64,000 nucleotides of DNA from Thiomargarita sp. (lineage in GTDB: Bacteria; Pseudomonadota; Gammaproteobacteria; Beggiatoales; Beggiatoaceae). Below are positions 35,279 to 44,779 of the stretch, one piece after another. The position numbers and the translations under genes are program-made. The first letter of the stretch is position 1; each line of letters starts with the position of its first letter. The notes under the pieces are model-generated. The model made no database searches and was not told the DNA's origin. It worked only from the letters and a program-made list of their open reading frames with translations. Location of the stretch: positions 1-64,000 of the forward strand of contig DYNN01000005.1 of NCBI GenBank assembly GCA_020721045.1, given 5' to 3'.

Positions 35279-36305
35279 CAATTCCCGAATTTAACCAAAG
35301 GCAAGTTTGTTGTGCTTCGAGCCAACGTTGATCGGTGTGCAAGCTTTGCCAATCCCATACCATTTGCCCATGTAAACGCATCAATCGTACTTGTGAAGCC
35401 GGTGAACAGTAACTTGCTAATTCATCAATGATTTTAATAACAGCAGCCCGATCATTGCACACTAAAATCATATCGCAACCGGCGTGTAATGCTTGTTTTG
35501 TTCGAGCCACTACATCACCAATGACATGCGCACCTGCCATGGTAATATCATCACTCAATAATGCACCTTGAAATTTTAATTCAGTCCGTAATATTTGCTG
35601 TAACCAAAACGGCGAAAAACCCGCTGGCAATGGATCAACTTGTGAATAAATGACATGAGCGGGCATAATCGCCGTCAAACCTAAGTGAATTAATTGTTCA
35701 AATGGAATCAAATCAGCAAATTGAATATCTACCAACGAACGATTATCTTCAGGTATTGCATAATGAGAATCAGCGGCTACTGAACCATGACCCGGAAAAT
35801 GTTTGCCCACTGCTGCTATGCCTGCTTTACGCATACCGCTAATCAATCGTTGCGCTAATTTTGTCACTACTTCTGGATTTGAATGCAAAGCTCGATCGTC
35901 AACTACCGTACTAATACCGCGCTTTAAATCTAACACTGGTGCAAAATTAATATCAATGCCAACTGCTCGCAATTCCGCCGCTAATAACCAACCCACAAGT
36001 TCTGCTGACAATAAGGCTTGCGCTTGATTTTGTTGGTATAATTCACCTAATCGAGTGCTGGCAGGTAAGGGTGTGAACTGTTTGCGAAAACGTTGAACCC
36101 GTCCGCCTTCATGATCAACTGCAATGAGTAAAGTCGGTTGTCGTAATTGATGAATTTCACTCGTTAAATTAATTAATTGCGTTGGATTGTCATAATTGCG
36201 GCTGAATAAAATAACGCCACCCACTAATGGATGTCGCAATAAATCACGTTCTTCTTGAGTTAAAACCTGACCTTCAAGGTCAATCATCAATGGACCCAGT
36301 GGCAT
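35268..36305 (-). CDS. nagZ: Beta-N-acetylhexosaminidase
   Basis: The 345-residue GH3 enzyme starts at MPLGPLMIDLEG. It has GGVILFSRNYDNPTQL, LLIAVDHEGGRVQRFR, the signature KHFPGHGSVAADSHYAIPED (catalytic His) and ALLSDDITMAGA (nucleophile Asp). NagZ removes GlcNAc from anhydro-muropeptides in cytoplasmic cell-wall recycling. Length is normal. It sits 24 bp after the last gsp-type gene on the same strand and runs into the receiver-kinase gene. Confidence 0.95.
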   Translation of the reverse strand: MPLGPLMIDLEGQVLTQEERDLLRHPLVGGVILFSRNYDNPTQLINLTSEIHQLRQPTLLIAVDHEGGRVQRFRKQFTPLPASTRLGELYQQNQAQALLSAELVGWLLAAELRAVGIDINFAPVLDLKRGISTVVDDRALHSNPEVVTKLAQRLISGMRKAGIAAVGKHFPGHGSVAADSHYAIPEDNRSLVDIQFADLIPFEQLIHLGLTAIMPAHVIYSQVDPLPAGFSPFWLQQILRTELKFQGALLSDDITMAGAHVIGDVVARTKQALHAGCDMILVCNDRAAVIKIIDELASYCSPASQVRLMRLHGQMVWDWQSLHTDQRWLEAQQTCLWLNSGIDEK

Positions 36306-36329
36306 CTTTAATGTATTCCAAAAATTGAA

Positions 36330-36800
36330 TTAATATAAAGGAATCGTCTGTGCGTCTTCATCTTCTTTTTGAATCGTGATCGCATCTTCTTGAATATTCA
36401 CTAATAATACACCATTTGGCAATTGTGTTTGTGCATAATAAGGTTTAGCTTGCTTTTCATCATTAAGTAATAAAATATAACGTTCATTTCCTTTCTTAAT
36501 CACGCCCACAAACTGTGCTGCCAGTTGTTCATTCAAATCATCATCTGCTTTCTTCTTGTCCTTTTTCTTTTTCTCAGCTTTTTTATCTTCTTTCTTTTCT
36601 ATTTCACTACCCCACAATTGCCATTGACGCAAATCAGCGTAGAGCTTATTTTTATCAATCGCAACCGGTATCACTGGTAAAAGCCACGCTTCAGTTGTTT
36701 CCATTTGCGATTGCTCAATTTGTGGTTGTACATAGAAAAACGCGAGGCTACCAGTAAAACCGCTGGTCAATAACAATAATAAAATCCGTTTAAACATCAT
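36330..36800 (-). CDS. GspC/PilP-like type II secretion accessory protein
   Basis: The 156-residue protein has an N-terminal membrane helix (ILLLLLTSGFTGSLAFFYV) and a periplasmic region with LRQWQLWGS. A very Lys-rich linker spans about 70-90 (KKEDKKAEKKKKDKKKADDD). A small beta-rich domain ends the protein (LAAQFVGVIKKGNERYILLL, LPNGVLLVNIQEDAITI). The anchor, linker and homology-region layout resembles GspC/PilP, but it is much shorter and the link is by shape and by its position after gspK-L-M. Start overlaps the gspM stop by 4 bases. Confidence 0.6.
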   Translation of the reverse strand: MMFKRILLLLLTSGFTGSLAFFYVQPQIEQSQMETTEAWLLPVIPVAIDKNKLYADLRQWQLWGSEIEKKEDKKAEKKKKDKKKADDDLNEQLAAQFVGVIKKGNERYILLLNDEKQAKPYYAQTQLPNGVLLVNIQEDAITIQKEDEDAQTIPLY

Positions 36801-37369
36801 AAAGTAACCGGTAATTGAAAATAAGCATGAATCAGTAAAGAAAATTTAGGTTTATGCGCTTTACCACGAATTTCGAGATTTTCGATGACCATTAACTGTG
36901 GATTTGAAGCAATAGATAATAACAAACTATCCAATTGTTTAGCAAAAAAATCGCCTTCTAATCTTGCCGTTACTCGCCACAATTGCACGGAAAAAGTCAT
37001 TTGTAATGCCGGTTCCATTTGCAAGTTGGTATTTTCGATTTTAGTGATGTTAATTATATCATTTAGCCACTTTTGAAAATTAGCTTGAGCCAATCCTTGT
37101 GTTTCTGCTTTCCATAATTGCGCTTCCAATTGATCTGCAATTGCTTTAGCTTGAACCGTGCGTTCATCCCATTGTGTTTGTTGCGATAACTGTTGCAATT
37201 GAAGTAAACGGGTTGCCACTGACTGGTATTCTTGCTGCCATTTTTGTTGCTCATCGTGAAGTAATAACACAGTATAAACTATTAAAATACTTAGAATTAA
37301 CCAAACTCCCATACGTAAACGGGTATTTTTGCGTAATTCATCAATCAATTGTAACAATATTTGCGGCAT
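36797..37369 (-). CDS. gspM: Type II secretion GspM-like protein
   Basis: The 190-residue protein has one membrane helix (MGVWLILSILIVYTVLLL, about 21-38), a helical coiled stretch and a ferredoxin-like periplasmic domain (FSVQLWRVTARLEGDF, VIENLEIRGKAHKP). This is the GspM/PilO-type layout, and gspL (upstream, TAATG overlap) and gspK confirm the context. It stabilises GspL in the inner-membrane platform. Sequence identity to known GspM cannot be judged by eye; the call rests on topology and gene order. Confidence 0.7.
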   Translation of the reverse strand: MPQILLQLIDELRKNTRLRMGVWLILSILIVYTVLLLHDEQQKWQQEYQSVATRLLQLQQLSQQTQWDERTVQAKAIADQLEAQLWKAETQGLAQANFQKWLNDIINITKIENTNLQMEPALQMTFSVQLWRVTARLEGDFFAKQLDSLLLSIASNPQLMVIENLEIRGKAHKPKFSLLIHAYFQLPVTL

Positions 37370-38421
37370 TATAACGTTGTAACTAATTGCATGTTAATAA
37401 AAATTTGCTTAGCATCGCGTCCAGAACCTAATTCAGCACTGACATTGGTAAATAAGTCTGAGTCTTGAAAAGTTTTAACGTAAAAAGTAGGGTCTAATTT
37501 ATCAGTTTCCACCGTAATACGCAATTCACCCCATTGATACAACCATTCCAACAGCTTAGTGTTTTCATTATGAGGCAGTTTTTCTAACACGTGATGCAAA
37601 ATTTCAAGTTGTGACGGATACACATTTAACTGCAACAATTCCTCTGCCTGTTGCTTATAATTTAATGCCTGCGTACGGGCTTGCACCAATGGTTCAATTT
37701 GGGTAGTTGCTTGTTCTATTTGCGTATTTATCTGTTGAGTTGCTCGATACCACTGCCACAAATTAACGCCTTGCCAAGTAAATAAACTGATTAATAATGC
37801 AACGATAATTGTCACCAAAGTTGCTTCTTGTGCTACACCGAAATGGACCATATTAGTTCTAGGTCGTCCCCATGGACGTGGCAACAGCGGTAAATCAATG
37901 GGATCAGGTAACTCTGTTTGAATTGGTAAACTATGTGATCGTTGGAATTGTATCCATTCAGGCAATGTAGGCATTTGTGCCCACCAACGACTGGCAATTA
38001 ACGCATTACGTTGCCACACTTGCGCTTCAATGCCTTCCAAACAATGAACTAAGCGCAGTATATCAATAGGTGGACGCAAACGCAGCAAAGTTTCTGGTAT
38101 TGCCACAACTTTCTTAAAATTTAACTGCTTAACTTGTTCATCTTGCAATTGTTTATCCCATATCCACACTTGAACTTGCCCATTTGAATGCCACACGGGA
38201 TAACTGTAATATTCTTTGAATGGACTCCATTGTCTCATTTTTAACCGCAATACATTTTCACGTCGTGCGAGCGGGACATCTTCTAAAGAAATCAACTGAT
38301 AGTGACATAAACGTCGCGACACAATCCATTCACGCCGCCCTTTGCTACGTTGTGTTGGATGCGTGACTTCATTGTGGCGTTGTAGGTAGCGTTGGGGTAA
38401 AAAAAGTGGTTTTTGCATCAT
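37369..38421 (-). CDS. gspL: Type II secretion GspL-like protein
   Basis: The protein has about 350 residues from the ATG pair at 38421/38418. The N-terminal half is a reduced actin-like cytoplasmic region (VSRRLCHYQLISLEDVPLA, MRQWSPFKEY). A single membrane helix (LVTIIVALLISLFTWQGVNLW) follows, then a coiled coil and a PilN/GspL-like periplasmic ferredoxin fold (ILHHVLEKLPHNENT, GELRITVETDKLDP). It would bridge the secretion ATPase GspE and GspM. The frame is open further upstream but that part lies inside gspK and is a shadow; about 50 bases still overlap gspK. Confidence 0.72.
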   Translation of the reverse strand: MMQKPLFLPQRYLQRHNEVTHPTQRSKGRREWIVSRRLCHYQLISLEDVPLARRENVLRLKMRQWSPFKEYYSYPVWHSNGQVQVWIWDKQLQDEQVKQLNFKKVVAIPETLLRLRPPIDILRLVHCLEGIEAQVWQRNALIASRWWAQMPTLPEWIQFQRSHSLPIQTELPDPIDLPLLPRPWGRPRTNMVHFGVAQEATLVTIIVALLISLFTWQGVNLWQWYRATQQINTQIEQATTQIEPLVQARTQALNYKQQAEELLQLNVYPSQLEILHHVLEKLPHNENTKLLEWLYQWGELRITVETDKLDPTFYVKTFQDSDLFTNVSAELGSGRDAKQIFINMQLVTTL

Positions 38422-39487
38422 GGGGAATTTTTTCTTTATAAATCGGTAACAAAGTGGTTTCTGTGGTATAAAGCACTCGCCATGGTTTAAATTCATCGGC
38501 ATCATGAGTGAGTTGCAAATGTACTTGGCGCATTTTTTTACCATTTGCAACCCACAAAGTCAAACGTAAATGACGGATAGGAAAGAAATTTACGTAAAGT
38601 TGATCAATTTCAAAGGCACCGGTTATTTGCCACACAGAATTCAGTTGATAAAAAGGATTGCTTTCACGTAAACGTACCAATTGTTCGGCAGCATCAGCAG
38701 TAATCCCATAAGCCGCTTGTAAAATCAACGCAGGCGCAGTGTTAAAATTAGGTATGGTGGATAGATTTTTGTTTGTCAATTGTAACAACTTCTGATCTGT
38801 CCAGATTTCCGGTTGATCCGTCCAATCCATCACTAATTTGCTTTGCATAGGATGGAGTAGAAAGTGGTTGCTAGGTAAAAGTAAATTAAGATTTTTGTAG
38901 TGATTTTTTTCCGCACCATTTAAACGATGTAAATCATCAGTATCCATATAATCTTGCAGTTTAGCAACCAAAGCCGGACGCATTTTTTCATCAACACTCA
39001 ACAATCCTAAAAATCGATTGACCACTTTTTCTTCAGCCATATTTAAACTGAGTAAACCGCCTTCATCTTGTAGTGCGAAAAATGCCTTGCCTTGTCCAAA
39101 ATAAGGACGATCATCTAAACGTAATTCGCCACCGACGGGTAAAATGCTATAAGTCGGTTCATTATCAAGATTAGCTAAATTTTTGTTTTTCTTCGCATTT
39201 TCAATCATTTCATCCATGAGTTCATCAAGCGTTTTAGTTTTATCCTGCATTTGAAAACTAGGCATGGTCATACCAGCGATTGTAAACGGTTGTGTTGCGA
39301 GTAAAAACAGTAAATTAGCTTCGGTTGCTTGCATGTCAATTTCACCTTGCAAATCTTCTTGCATAGACAAAGCAATTTCTAAAGTACGTTCAGTCCACAA
39401 TGCAAAGAAACTGACGCCGACAGTGATAATCGCCATCATCCAGAGTGTCATGATCAGCACAAATGCTTTTTGAGAAGAAGGAAACAT
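38369..39487 (-). CDS. gspK: Type II secretion minor pseudopilin GspK
   Basis: The 372-residue protein begins with a prepilin-like N terminus (SSQKAFVLIMTLWMMAIITV, with the hydrophobic helix to about residue 32). A large periplasmic domain follows with LDDRPYFGQGKAFFALQDEG, LQDYMDTDDLHRLNGAEKN, and helix-hairpin-like FNTAPALILQAAYGITADAAEQL typical of GspK. GspK caps the pseudopilus tip. It is the first gene of the minus-strand gspK-L-M series. Other T2SS genes (gspD, E, F, G) are not in the window. Confidence 0.85.
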   Translation of the reverse strand: MFPSSQKAFVLIMTLWMMAIITVGVSFFALWTERTLEIALSMQEDLQGEIDMQATEANLLFLLATQPFTIAGMTMPSFQMQDKTKTLDELMDEMIENAKKNKNLANLDNEPTYSILPVGGELRLDDRPYFGQGKAFFALQDEGGLLSLNMAEEKVVNRFLGLLSVDEKMRPALVAKLQDYMDTDDLHRLNGAEKNHYKNLNLLLPSNHFLLHPMQSKLVMDWTDQPEIWTDQKLLQLTNKNLSTIPNFNTAPALILQAAYGITADAAEQLVRLRESNPFYQLNSVWQITGAFEIDQLYVNFFPIRHLRLTLWVANGKKMRQVHLQLTHDADEFKPWRVLYTTETTLLPIYKEKIPHDAKTTFFTPTLPTTPQ

Positions 39488-39655
39488 AATTGAATTGGAT
39501 AAAATAGTGTTTGGATAAATATATCATACGCTCCATGCCCATTACAGACACTTCATCACTACTACGACCGATTGCTTTTAACAGTAGCCGCGCAGGGTGG
39601 TTTGATTCTTTTAATACAGCATAGAAGGCTTGTGTCTTCTTTCAGGACAGACTAA

Positions 39656-39681
39656 GGTGTATACACGCAGTGTCATGCACC
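39656..39681. repeat. Decayed REP-like fragment
   Basis: GGTGTATACACGCAGTGTCATGCACC resembles the GGTGTATGACGCTGCG.../GCATGCACC arms of the REP-like units at 20798 and 46788 but is partly scrambled. It lies in the 207-bp gap between the NACHT gene end and gspK, which otherwise shows nothing. Confidence 0.45.
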
Positions 39682-39694
39682 AAAAGCACTGAGT

Positions 39695-41692
39695 TTAATT
39701 TCGTGGATATTTCGCGGCGAAATGTTCTAATAATAAGCGGTGGATAAATTGAAAACTTCCGCCAACTTTTCTTAATAAAATCAAACGACTAGCGTAATTG
39801 AGAAATCTCACTATATTTAATGGCGTAAAACCTTCTAAATATAACATCAACCTTAAAACATAATGCTGAACAACTGCTATAGCACCAAACTGTAAGAAAC
39901 CAAATAAAATACCGCCAAATAAAATACCACTAAATAAATCAGTTAATAAAGTCACTTTTGCAAAGCTAGCAGCAATTATTAAAACCACCCATGCAACAAA
40001 CCCGAACGTTAAGCCAAAGGGAATGCCAAAACGCAGCATATTTTGTACTGAAGATAAAATCCCTTGATTAACGCGATTTTTATGTTCTGGAATGGTCTGT
40101 TCTAATCCCGCTTCTAATAATCCTAGAAATATCCCTCCAACCATTCCAATTAATGCCCCAAACCATGCACCTTGTAACGAACTTGCACCTTTTACACTAT
40201 CTAAAATGATAAATAATAACATAGTCAAAGGCACAGCGATTTTTAAATCATCCAAAACCCTTTGAAACCAACGTTGACGAAAGGCAATCCACGACCAACC
40301 CACTTGCTCGGTTGTTTCAATATTTAAATATCCCGAAAGAAATCCAAAAATTCCCGCTATCACACCAAACGTTAAAACATAAGAAAGCGAAACTTCTTGA
40401 AAATAACCAACAGAACCCCAGAAAACACCCAAGAATAAACCCAATAACAAACGATAGACTAAGGTTGAAGATAACCAAGTGGGTTGAAGATTTTCCACTA
40501 AAAAAGTGCTTTGCGTGTGTTGCTGCATTTGAAACGCGAACCAACTCAAGATTTTTATAACTTTTTGATCTGAATAGATTTTTTCTTCCGTTTTTCGACG
40601 CGATAACATTTTCGCAATGTAACGATCAAATAATTGACTTTTTTTATCGTTGAAATGTTGAGTTTCTTCAAGTTCTTCACGCGCAACATTTTGATATGCT
40701 GCACTCATAATGCTCAACATTAATGGCGAAGTTGCTAAGTCGCGGAGTTCTTGATCTTGCTTTAAAAGTTGATCTAAGGTTGCTAAAGAATCTCCCGCCG
40801 TTTGAAGATAGTGATCAATTTGCGCGTTGTTCAAGGGTTGCAAATGAATCGCCGCCGTTAAGCATAATTGCGTCGACAAATCCCCATATTCCTCTGCACG
40901 ACAACACACCGCCAAACCCGTTATATTCACGTTTCTAATAAAAACATTAATCGCGTTCAAACACTTCAAACGCGCTTCTGCTTTCACTTCATCTAATCCA
41001 TCTAATAACGGCAAAATATGATGTTGTTTAAACCAAGTTGTTCCCATTTCTTTAGGAATTTTGTATTGTTCATTCAACTCATCAATTAACCATTCTTCAA
41101 TCGGTTTTTGATGTTTTGACCAACTCGACAAATCAAACACTACTGGAATCGGTAAATCCTTATTTAAACGCGCTTCTTCAATGAGTTCTTTAGCGAGTTG
41201 CAATAACGTGGTGGTTTTTCCAGACCCCGGGTTTCCTAAAATCAATAATTGCTTTACAGCTTGATTTTCAAAAACTTGCAAAATAGTTGTTTCAGCCGAC
41301 AGCAGCGTTCTTTGTTTATCAATTTCAATAATCCGATCCAAATGACATTGCACTTGATCGGGCTGAATTTCTTTCCCCAATTCCAATAAAACCGTATGTT
41401 TTTTTAAAACCCCTTCAACCCAATCATGCTCAACTTGCCGCAACAAATTCTCTAATTGCAATCGCGTTCTTTGTTGTTCTGTTTGAATAAGATTTGAAAG
41501 CGATTTTTCTTTAAAAATACTCACTAATATCGTTATAATAAAACCCGCAATCGATGTTATTGTCGTAATAAAAACAACATGATAGCTTTGATTAAAGGTT
41601 TTTACGCTATCCTCATCAAGAAAGAAAAACAACGCTCCAAAAAATATCATCAATAAAACAATCAACACGCCGATTTTTGTTTGACGTTCCAT
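39695..41692 (-). CDS. Membrane NACHT-family STAND NTPase
   Basis: The 665-residue protein starts at MERQTK, where AAGGAAAG lies 9-10 bases upstream. Two N-terminal membrane helices (about 8-24 and 38-60) come first. The NACHT domain has Walker A LGNPGSGKTTTL (153-162), Walker B LPLLDGLDE (228-236), and the sensor-type VCCRAEEY; ATSPLMLSIM and a helical region follow. The C-terminal third (about 430-640) has five or six more membrane helices. Bacterial NACHT proteins include antiphage effectors; others have regulatory roles. It faces away from an NB-ARC gene 212 bp away, making a divergent STAND pair. Confidence 0.85.
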   Translation of the reverse strand: MERQTKIGVLIVLLMIFFGALFFFLDEDSVKTFNQSYHVVFITTITSIAGFIITILVSIFKEKSLSNLIQTEQQRTRLQLENLLRQVEHDWVEGVLKKHTVLLELGKEIQPDQVQCHLDRIIEIDKQRTLLSAETTILQVFENQAVKQLLILGNPGSGKTTTLLQLAKELIEEARLNKDLPIPVVFDLSSWSKHQKPIEEWLIDELNEQYKIPKEMGTTWFKQHHILPLLDGLDEVKAEARLKCLNAINVFIRNVNITGLAVCCRAEEYGDLSTQLCLTAAIHLQPLNNAQIDHYLQTAGDSLATLDQLLKQDQELRDLATSPLMLSIMSAAYQNVAREELEETQHFNDKKSQLFDRYIAKMLSRRKTEEKIYSDQKVIKILSWFAFQMQQHTQSTFLVENLQPTWLSSTLVYRLLLGLFLGVFWGSVGYFQEVSLSYVLTFGVIAGIFGFLSGYLNIETTEQVGWSWIAFRQRWFQRVLDDLKIAVPLTMLLFIILDSVKGASSLQGAWFGALIGMVGGIFLGLLEAGLEQTIPEHKNRVNQGILSSVQNMLRFGIPFGLTFGFVAWVVLIIAASFAKVTLLTDLFSGILFGGILFGFLQFGAIAVVQHYVLRLMLYLEGFTPLNIVRFLNYASRLILLRKVGGSFQFIHRLLLEHFAAKYPRN

Positions 41693-41904
41693 ACAAATCT
41701 TTCCTTTTTGTTTCGATTTTTGCCATTGTAAAAGAAAACTCTTTAATATTCTATTAGAGACTCTCATTATTGTAACTATTTGATTAATAAATAAATTATT
41801 CTTTGGCATAAAATATGATTACTCTAATATATCATTCTTTTTGTTCAATTAATTCATGACACATACTGACCAAAAGAATCCGACCTTTACAAAGAGTTCA
41901 TATC

Positions 41905-43569
41905 ATGTCTGATGAATACACTTTAGAACAGGAAATTATCTTGCTACAACAAGATTATGCACTGTTGAATGAGACATTGGCAGATTTGCATCACGCTTTG
42001 CAATCGGGTGCTAATCTGGGTGTGCAACAACAAGTAACGCATATTGAAGCCGAATTAGTTGATGTTAAACGGCAATTAGAGCAATTAAAGAAAAATACGT
42101 TATCAGTCGCCTTGGAAATGCAGTCAACTACTTTGGCAACTTTGTATCATGTGCCTGAATTACCGCCACATGTTATTGTACAAGCTCGCATTTTCAATGA
42201 ATTAAAAGCAAAATTGGTGACCAAACCCAGTTTAGCCGAAATAACCGAAGGACAGAAAAAACCGCTGTTATTACAAGCATCTACAGGTATGGGTAAATCA
42301 GTGATGGCTTCCATTTTAGCGCATGATTTGGCTATTCGCCGTACATTTATTCATGGTATTTTTTGGATTAAAGCCGGACGCAAACCCAATTTGTTGGCTT
42401 ATCAAACTGAGCTGGCGCAACGATTAACTGGAAAAATCTTTTATTTTGCTAATACTCAAATGGGTAATCAGCAGTTGCGACAGATTTGCCAAGATAAGGC
42501 ATGTTTGATTATTTTAGATGATGTTTGGGATGTGCGTGATGTGCTTGCATTCAATAATTTGGGCACCTATTGTCAATTATTTGTCACCACGTGTGATAAT
42601 ACATTGCTGGGTTTTATCAAAAATTTTACCCAAAATGTGCAAGGGCATGTGTTAGAAGTGTTAAGTAAAGAACAAGCGCATGAATTTTGGTGTCATCAAT
42701 TAGATCACACGCAACCTATTAATCCGAAAGATATGCAAGATATATTTTATGCATGTCATCATGTACCTTTAGCATTAAAAATGGTCGCTAATTTATTCAA
42801 TTCGTCGCAATCAATCGATCATAATCAATTGATACGTAAATTAAAAAATCCAAATAACAAATTCCCGGGTACGCATCCACAGTCGTTGATGCAGGCTTTA
42901 CATTTAATCTTGGCATCTTTGGGTGAGCGAGAAGAATATTACTTAGCTTTGGCAGTATTTACTAATTATACTCATATTCCACAAAAAACTATCGTCTTAT
43001 TATGGCATTATTTATATGCAATCACTGAAGAAGAAGCGGTTAGTTTTATCAAAGAATTAGCACAAAAAGATTTGCTGCATTGGCACCGTGATAATGAACA
43101 AGGTGATCATGTTAGTTTACATGCTTTTCAACATGATTATTTGTGTGTTGAAGCGGATTTAGAAAAATTACATAGCCATTTACTCACGGCATATCGTCGT
43201 TATTGCTATCATGGTTGGGCGCATGGACCTAACGATGGCTATTTTTTTCAAAATTTATGTCATCATTTGCTGCAAGCCGGTTGGGAAAAAGAGTTAAAAT
43301 CTCTATTACTAGATTTCGATTGGTTACAGCAAAAACTGTCTGTCACTACTATTTTTGATCTCATTGCAGATTATGACTTGTTAAATGATATTGATTTAAC
43401 TTTGGTAAAACAGGGATTACAAAAAGCGTTACCTGTTTTAATCCGAGATAAAACGCAATTGGCTATGCAATTATTAGAATATTTGTGGCAAGAAAATTCT
43501 CCTGACATACAAATGTTACTTAATCAGGCGCAAGAAGAAGTGCCAGATTGGGTTGCACCCATTTCATGA
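41905..43569 (+). CDS. NB-ARC STAND ATPase
   Basis: The 554-residue protein has a coiled-coil N terminus (about 1-75) instead of a recognisable effector domain. The NB-ARC domain then has a LPPHVIVQARIFNELKAKL entry, Walker A LQASTGMGKSVMA (123-135), Walker B CLIILDDVWD (200-209), a sensor FVTTCDN, and a GxP-like CHHVPLALKMVANLF. A winged-helix and APAF-1-type helical region (HAFQHDYLCVEADLEKLHSH) lead to a C-terminal 150-residue helical domain without WD or TPR repeats. STAND ATPases switch on by oligomerising when they sense a ligand. Spacing suggests shared control with the NACHT gene; a terminator follows. Confidence 0.87.
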   Translation: MSDEYTLEQEIILLQQDYALLNETLADLHHALQSGANLGVQQQVTHIEAELVDVKRQLEQLKKNTLSVALEMQSTTLATLYHVPELPPHVIVQARIFNELKAKLVTKPSLAEITEGQKKPLLLQASTGMGKSVMASILAHDLAIRRTFIHGIFWIKAGRKPNLLAYQTELAQRLTGKIFYFANTQMGNQQLRQICQDKACLIILDDVWDVRDVLAFNNLGTYCQLFVTTCDNTLLGFIKNFTQNVQGHVLEVLSKEQAHEFWCHQLDHTQPINPKDMQDIFYACHHVPLALKMVANLFNSSQSIDHNQLIRKLKNPNNKFPGTHPQSLMQALHLILASLGEREEYYLALAVFTNYTHIPQKTIVLLWHYLYAITEEEAVSFIKELAQKDLLHWHRDNEQGDHVSLHAFQHDYLCVEADLEKLHSHLLTAYRRYCYHGWAHGPNDGYFFQNLCHHLLQAGWEKELKSLLLDFDWLQQKLSVTTIFDLIADYDLLNDIDLTLVKQGLQKALPVLIRDKTQLAMQLLEYLWQENSPDIQMLLNQAQEEVPDWVAPIS

Positions 43570-43588
43570 TAAACTACAATACCGGTAG

Positions 43589-43625
43589 CTAACGAAAAGA
43601 TCGCGCATCGTTAGTCTATTTTTTG
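43589..43625 (+). terminator. Rho-independent terminator after NB-ARC gene
   Basis: CTAACGA (43589-43595) pairs with TCGTTAG (43608-43614), followed by TCTATTTTTTG. It sits 20 bp after the stop, between the NB-ARC gene and the helical-protein gene, so the latter probably has its own promoter. Confidence 0.7.
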
Positions 43626-43666
43626 TAAAATGGCTAAGGTGTTCTGATTGTCTACAAATATATTTT

Positions 43667-44779
43667 ATGGCAAAAGATGCAAAGAAACCAACTAAACCCA
43701 TTGCGCGTAATAATGCAGCTCGTAAATCGATGCAAACTTATTTCAAGCGGGTTGCAGACAGTTTACAAGATAAAATGTTTGAATATCAACAGATGAAAAA
43801 GTGTGCCCGCGTTTATGATGAAGCACAAGAATTACTACAAATTCAAACAATTATAGATTTAGCGGCTGCGAGTATTTTTGAAATTAATCTTAGCAAAAAA
43901 TTAGATTGTCCCGTCATAGAGCAATTTGCTCAATTATTAAATACTAAAAATTTGTCGATTAGAGATTTTATTCGCGGTAAACCCGTTACATTGCAAATTA
44001 AATTATTAAACGAACTTTCTAAAAATATTCACAAAATTGCCTCTAGCCTTCAACAAATCACTAAAAATATCAATCGAATTAACGATGTAATTCCTGTAAT
44101 TAAAGCGTTGTTAAAAAGGCAAGAAGTTGAGGGGAACGAACGTGCTCATGATCCACTACTGATTGAAATCGGTAATGCACTAAAAATGAGTTTAGATGAG
44201 CCAAATTTAAACGAAATTAGAGCAATATTACAGCAAGAAAAAGTTGATTTAACGCGTTACGATAGCAAATTTAATTTTGAACATTTTAATGATGTGAGCG
44301 ATAAAATAATCGGGGTTTTGAATGATAAATTGTTAGTGGCGGTAGAAGTTTCAGAAACGCTAGTTGCCGGCATGGAAAATGAGGGCGCACATGATATTAA
44401 GTCTGATCAACGGTTGCCAGATGAACTGACCGTATTATTTTTAGCAGAAAATTCCCTAAATATTTTAAATAGAATCAAAGAGATAAGAGAAAATATTAAA
44501 CTATTATTTACCAGTATTAAACTCTATTCGCAATTTATTGAAAGTGACAAGTTAGAAACCAAATTCAAAGCCACTTTCAAAAATGGTGATAATAATATTC
44601 ACAGTCTTATTTCATTGTCACTCAAACATATTCAAAAATTAGAACCTAGTATCAGTGAAATTGCGGTAAAAATTGAACTGCTCAAACTAGACGAATCCAT
44701 TCGCTTAACCCATGCCTTGATTTATGAAAAAGTCAATCGTATTTGGGAAAATCCTTATCGAACATTAGAAACTCACTGA
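43667..44779 (+). CDS. Helical protein of unknown function
   Basis: The 370-residue protein is not recognised. It has a basic Lys/Ala-rich N terminus (MAKDAKKPTKPIARNNAARK). Almost continuous amphipathic helices follow (for example LLNELSKNIHKIASSLQQIT, KIIGVLNDKLLVAVEVSETL, LIKEIRENIKLLFTS-like NRIKEIRENIKLLFTSIKLY). There are no membrane spans or catalytic motifs. It could be a coiled-coil scaffold or partner of the upstream NB-ARC protein, but a terminator separates them. The last 15 bases overlap the convergent phosphopantetheinyl transferase. Confidence 0.6.
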   Translation: MAKDAKKPTKPIARNNAARKSMQTYFKRVADSLQDKMFEYQQMKKCARVYDEAQELLQIQTIIDLAAASIFEINLSKKLDCPVIEQFAQLLNTKNLSIRDFIRGKPVTLQIKLLNELSKNIHKIASSLQQITKNINRINDVIPVIKALLKRQEVEGNERAHDPLLIEIGNALKMSLDEPNLNEIRAILQQEKVDLTRYDSKFNFEHFNDVSDKIIGVLNDKLLVAVEVSETLVAGMENEGAHDIKSDQRLPDELTVLFLAENSLNILNRIKEIRENIKLLFTSIKLYSQFIESDKLETKFKATFKNGDNNIHSLISLSLKHIQKLEPSISEIAVKIELLKLDESIRLTHALIYEKVNRIWENPYRTLETH

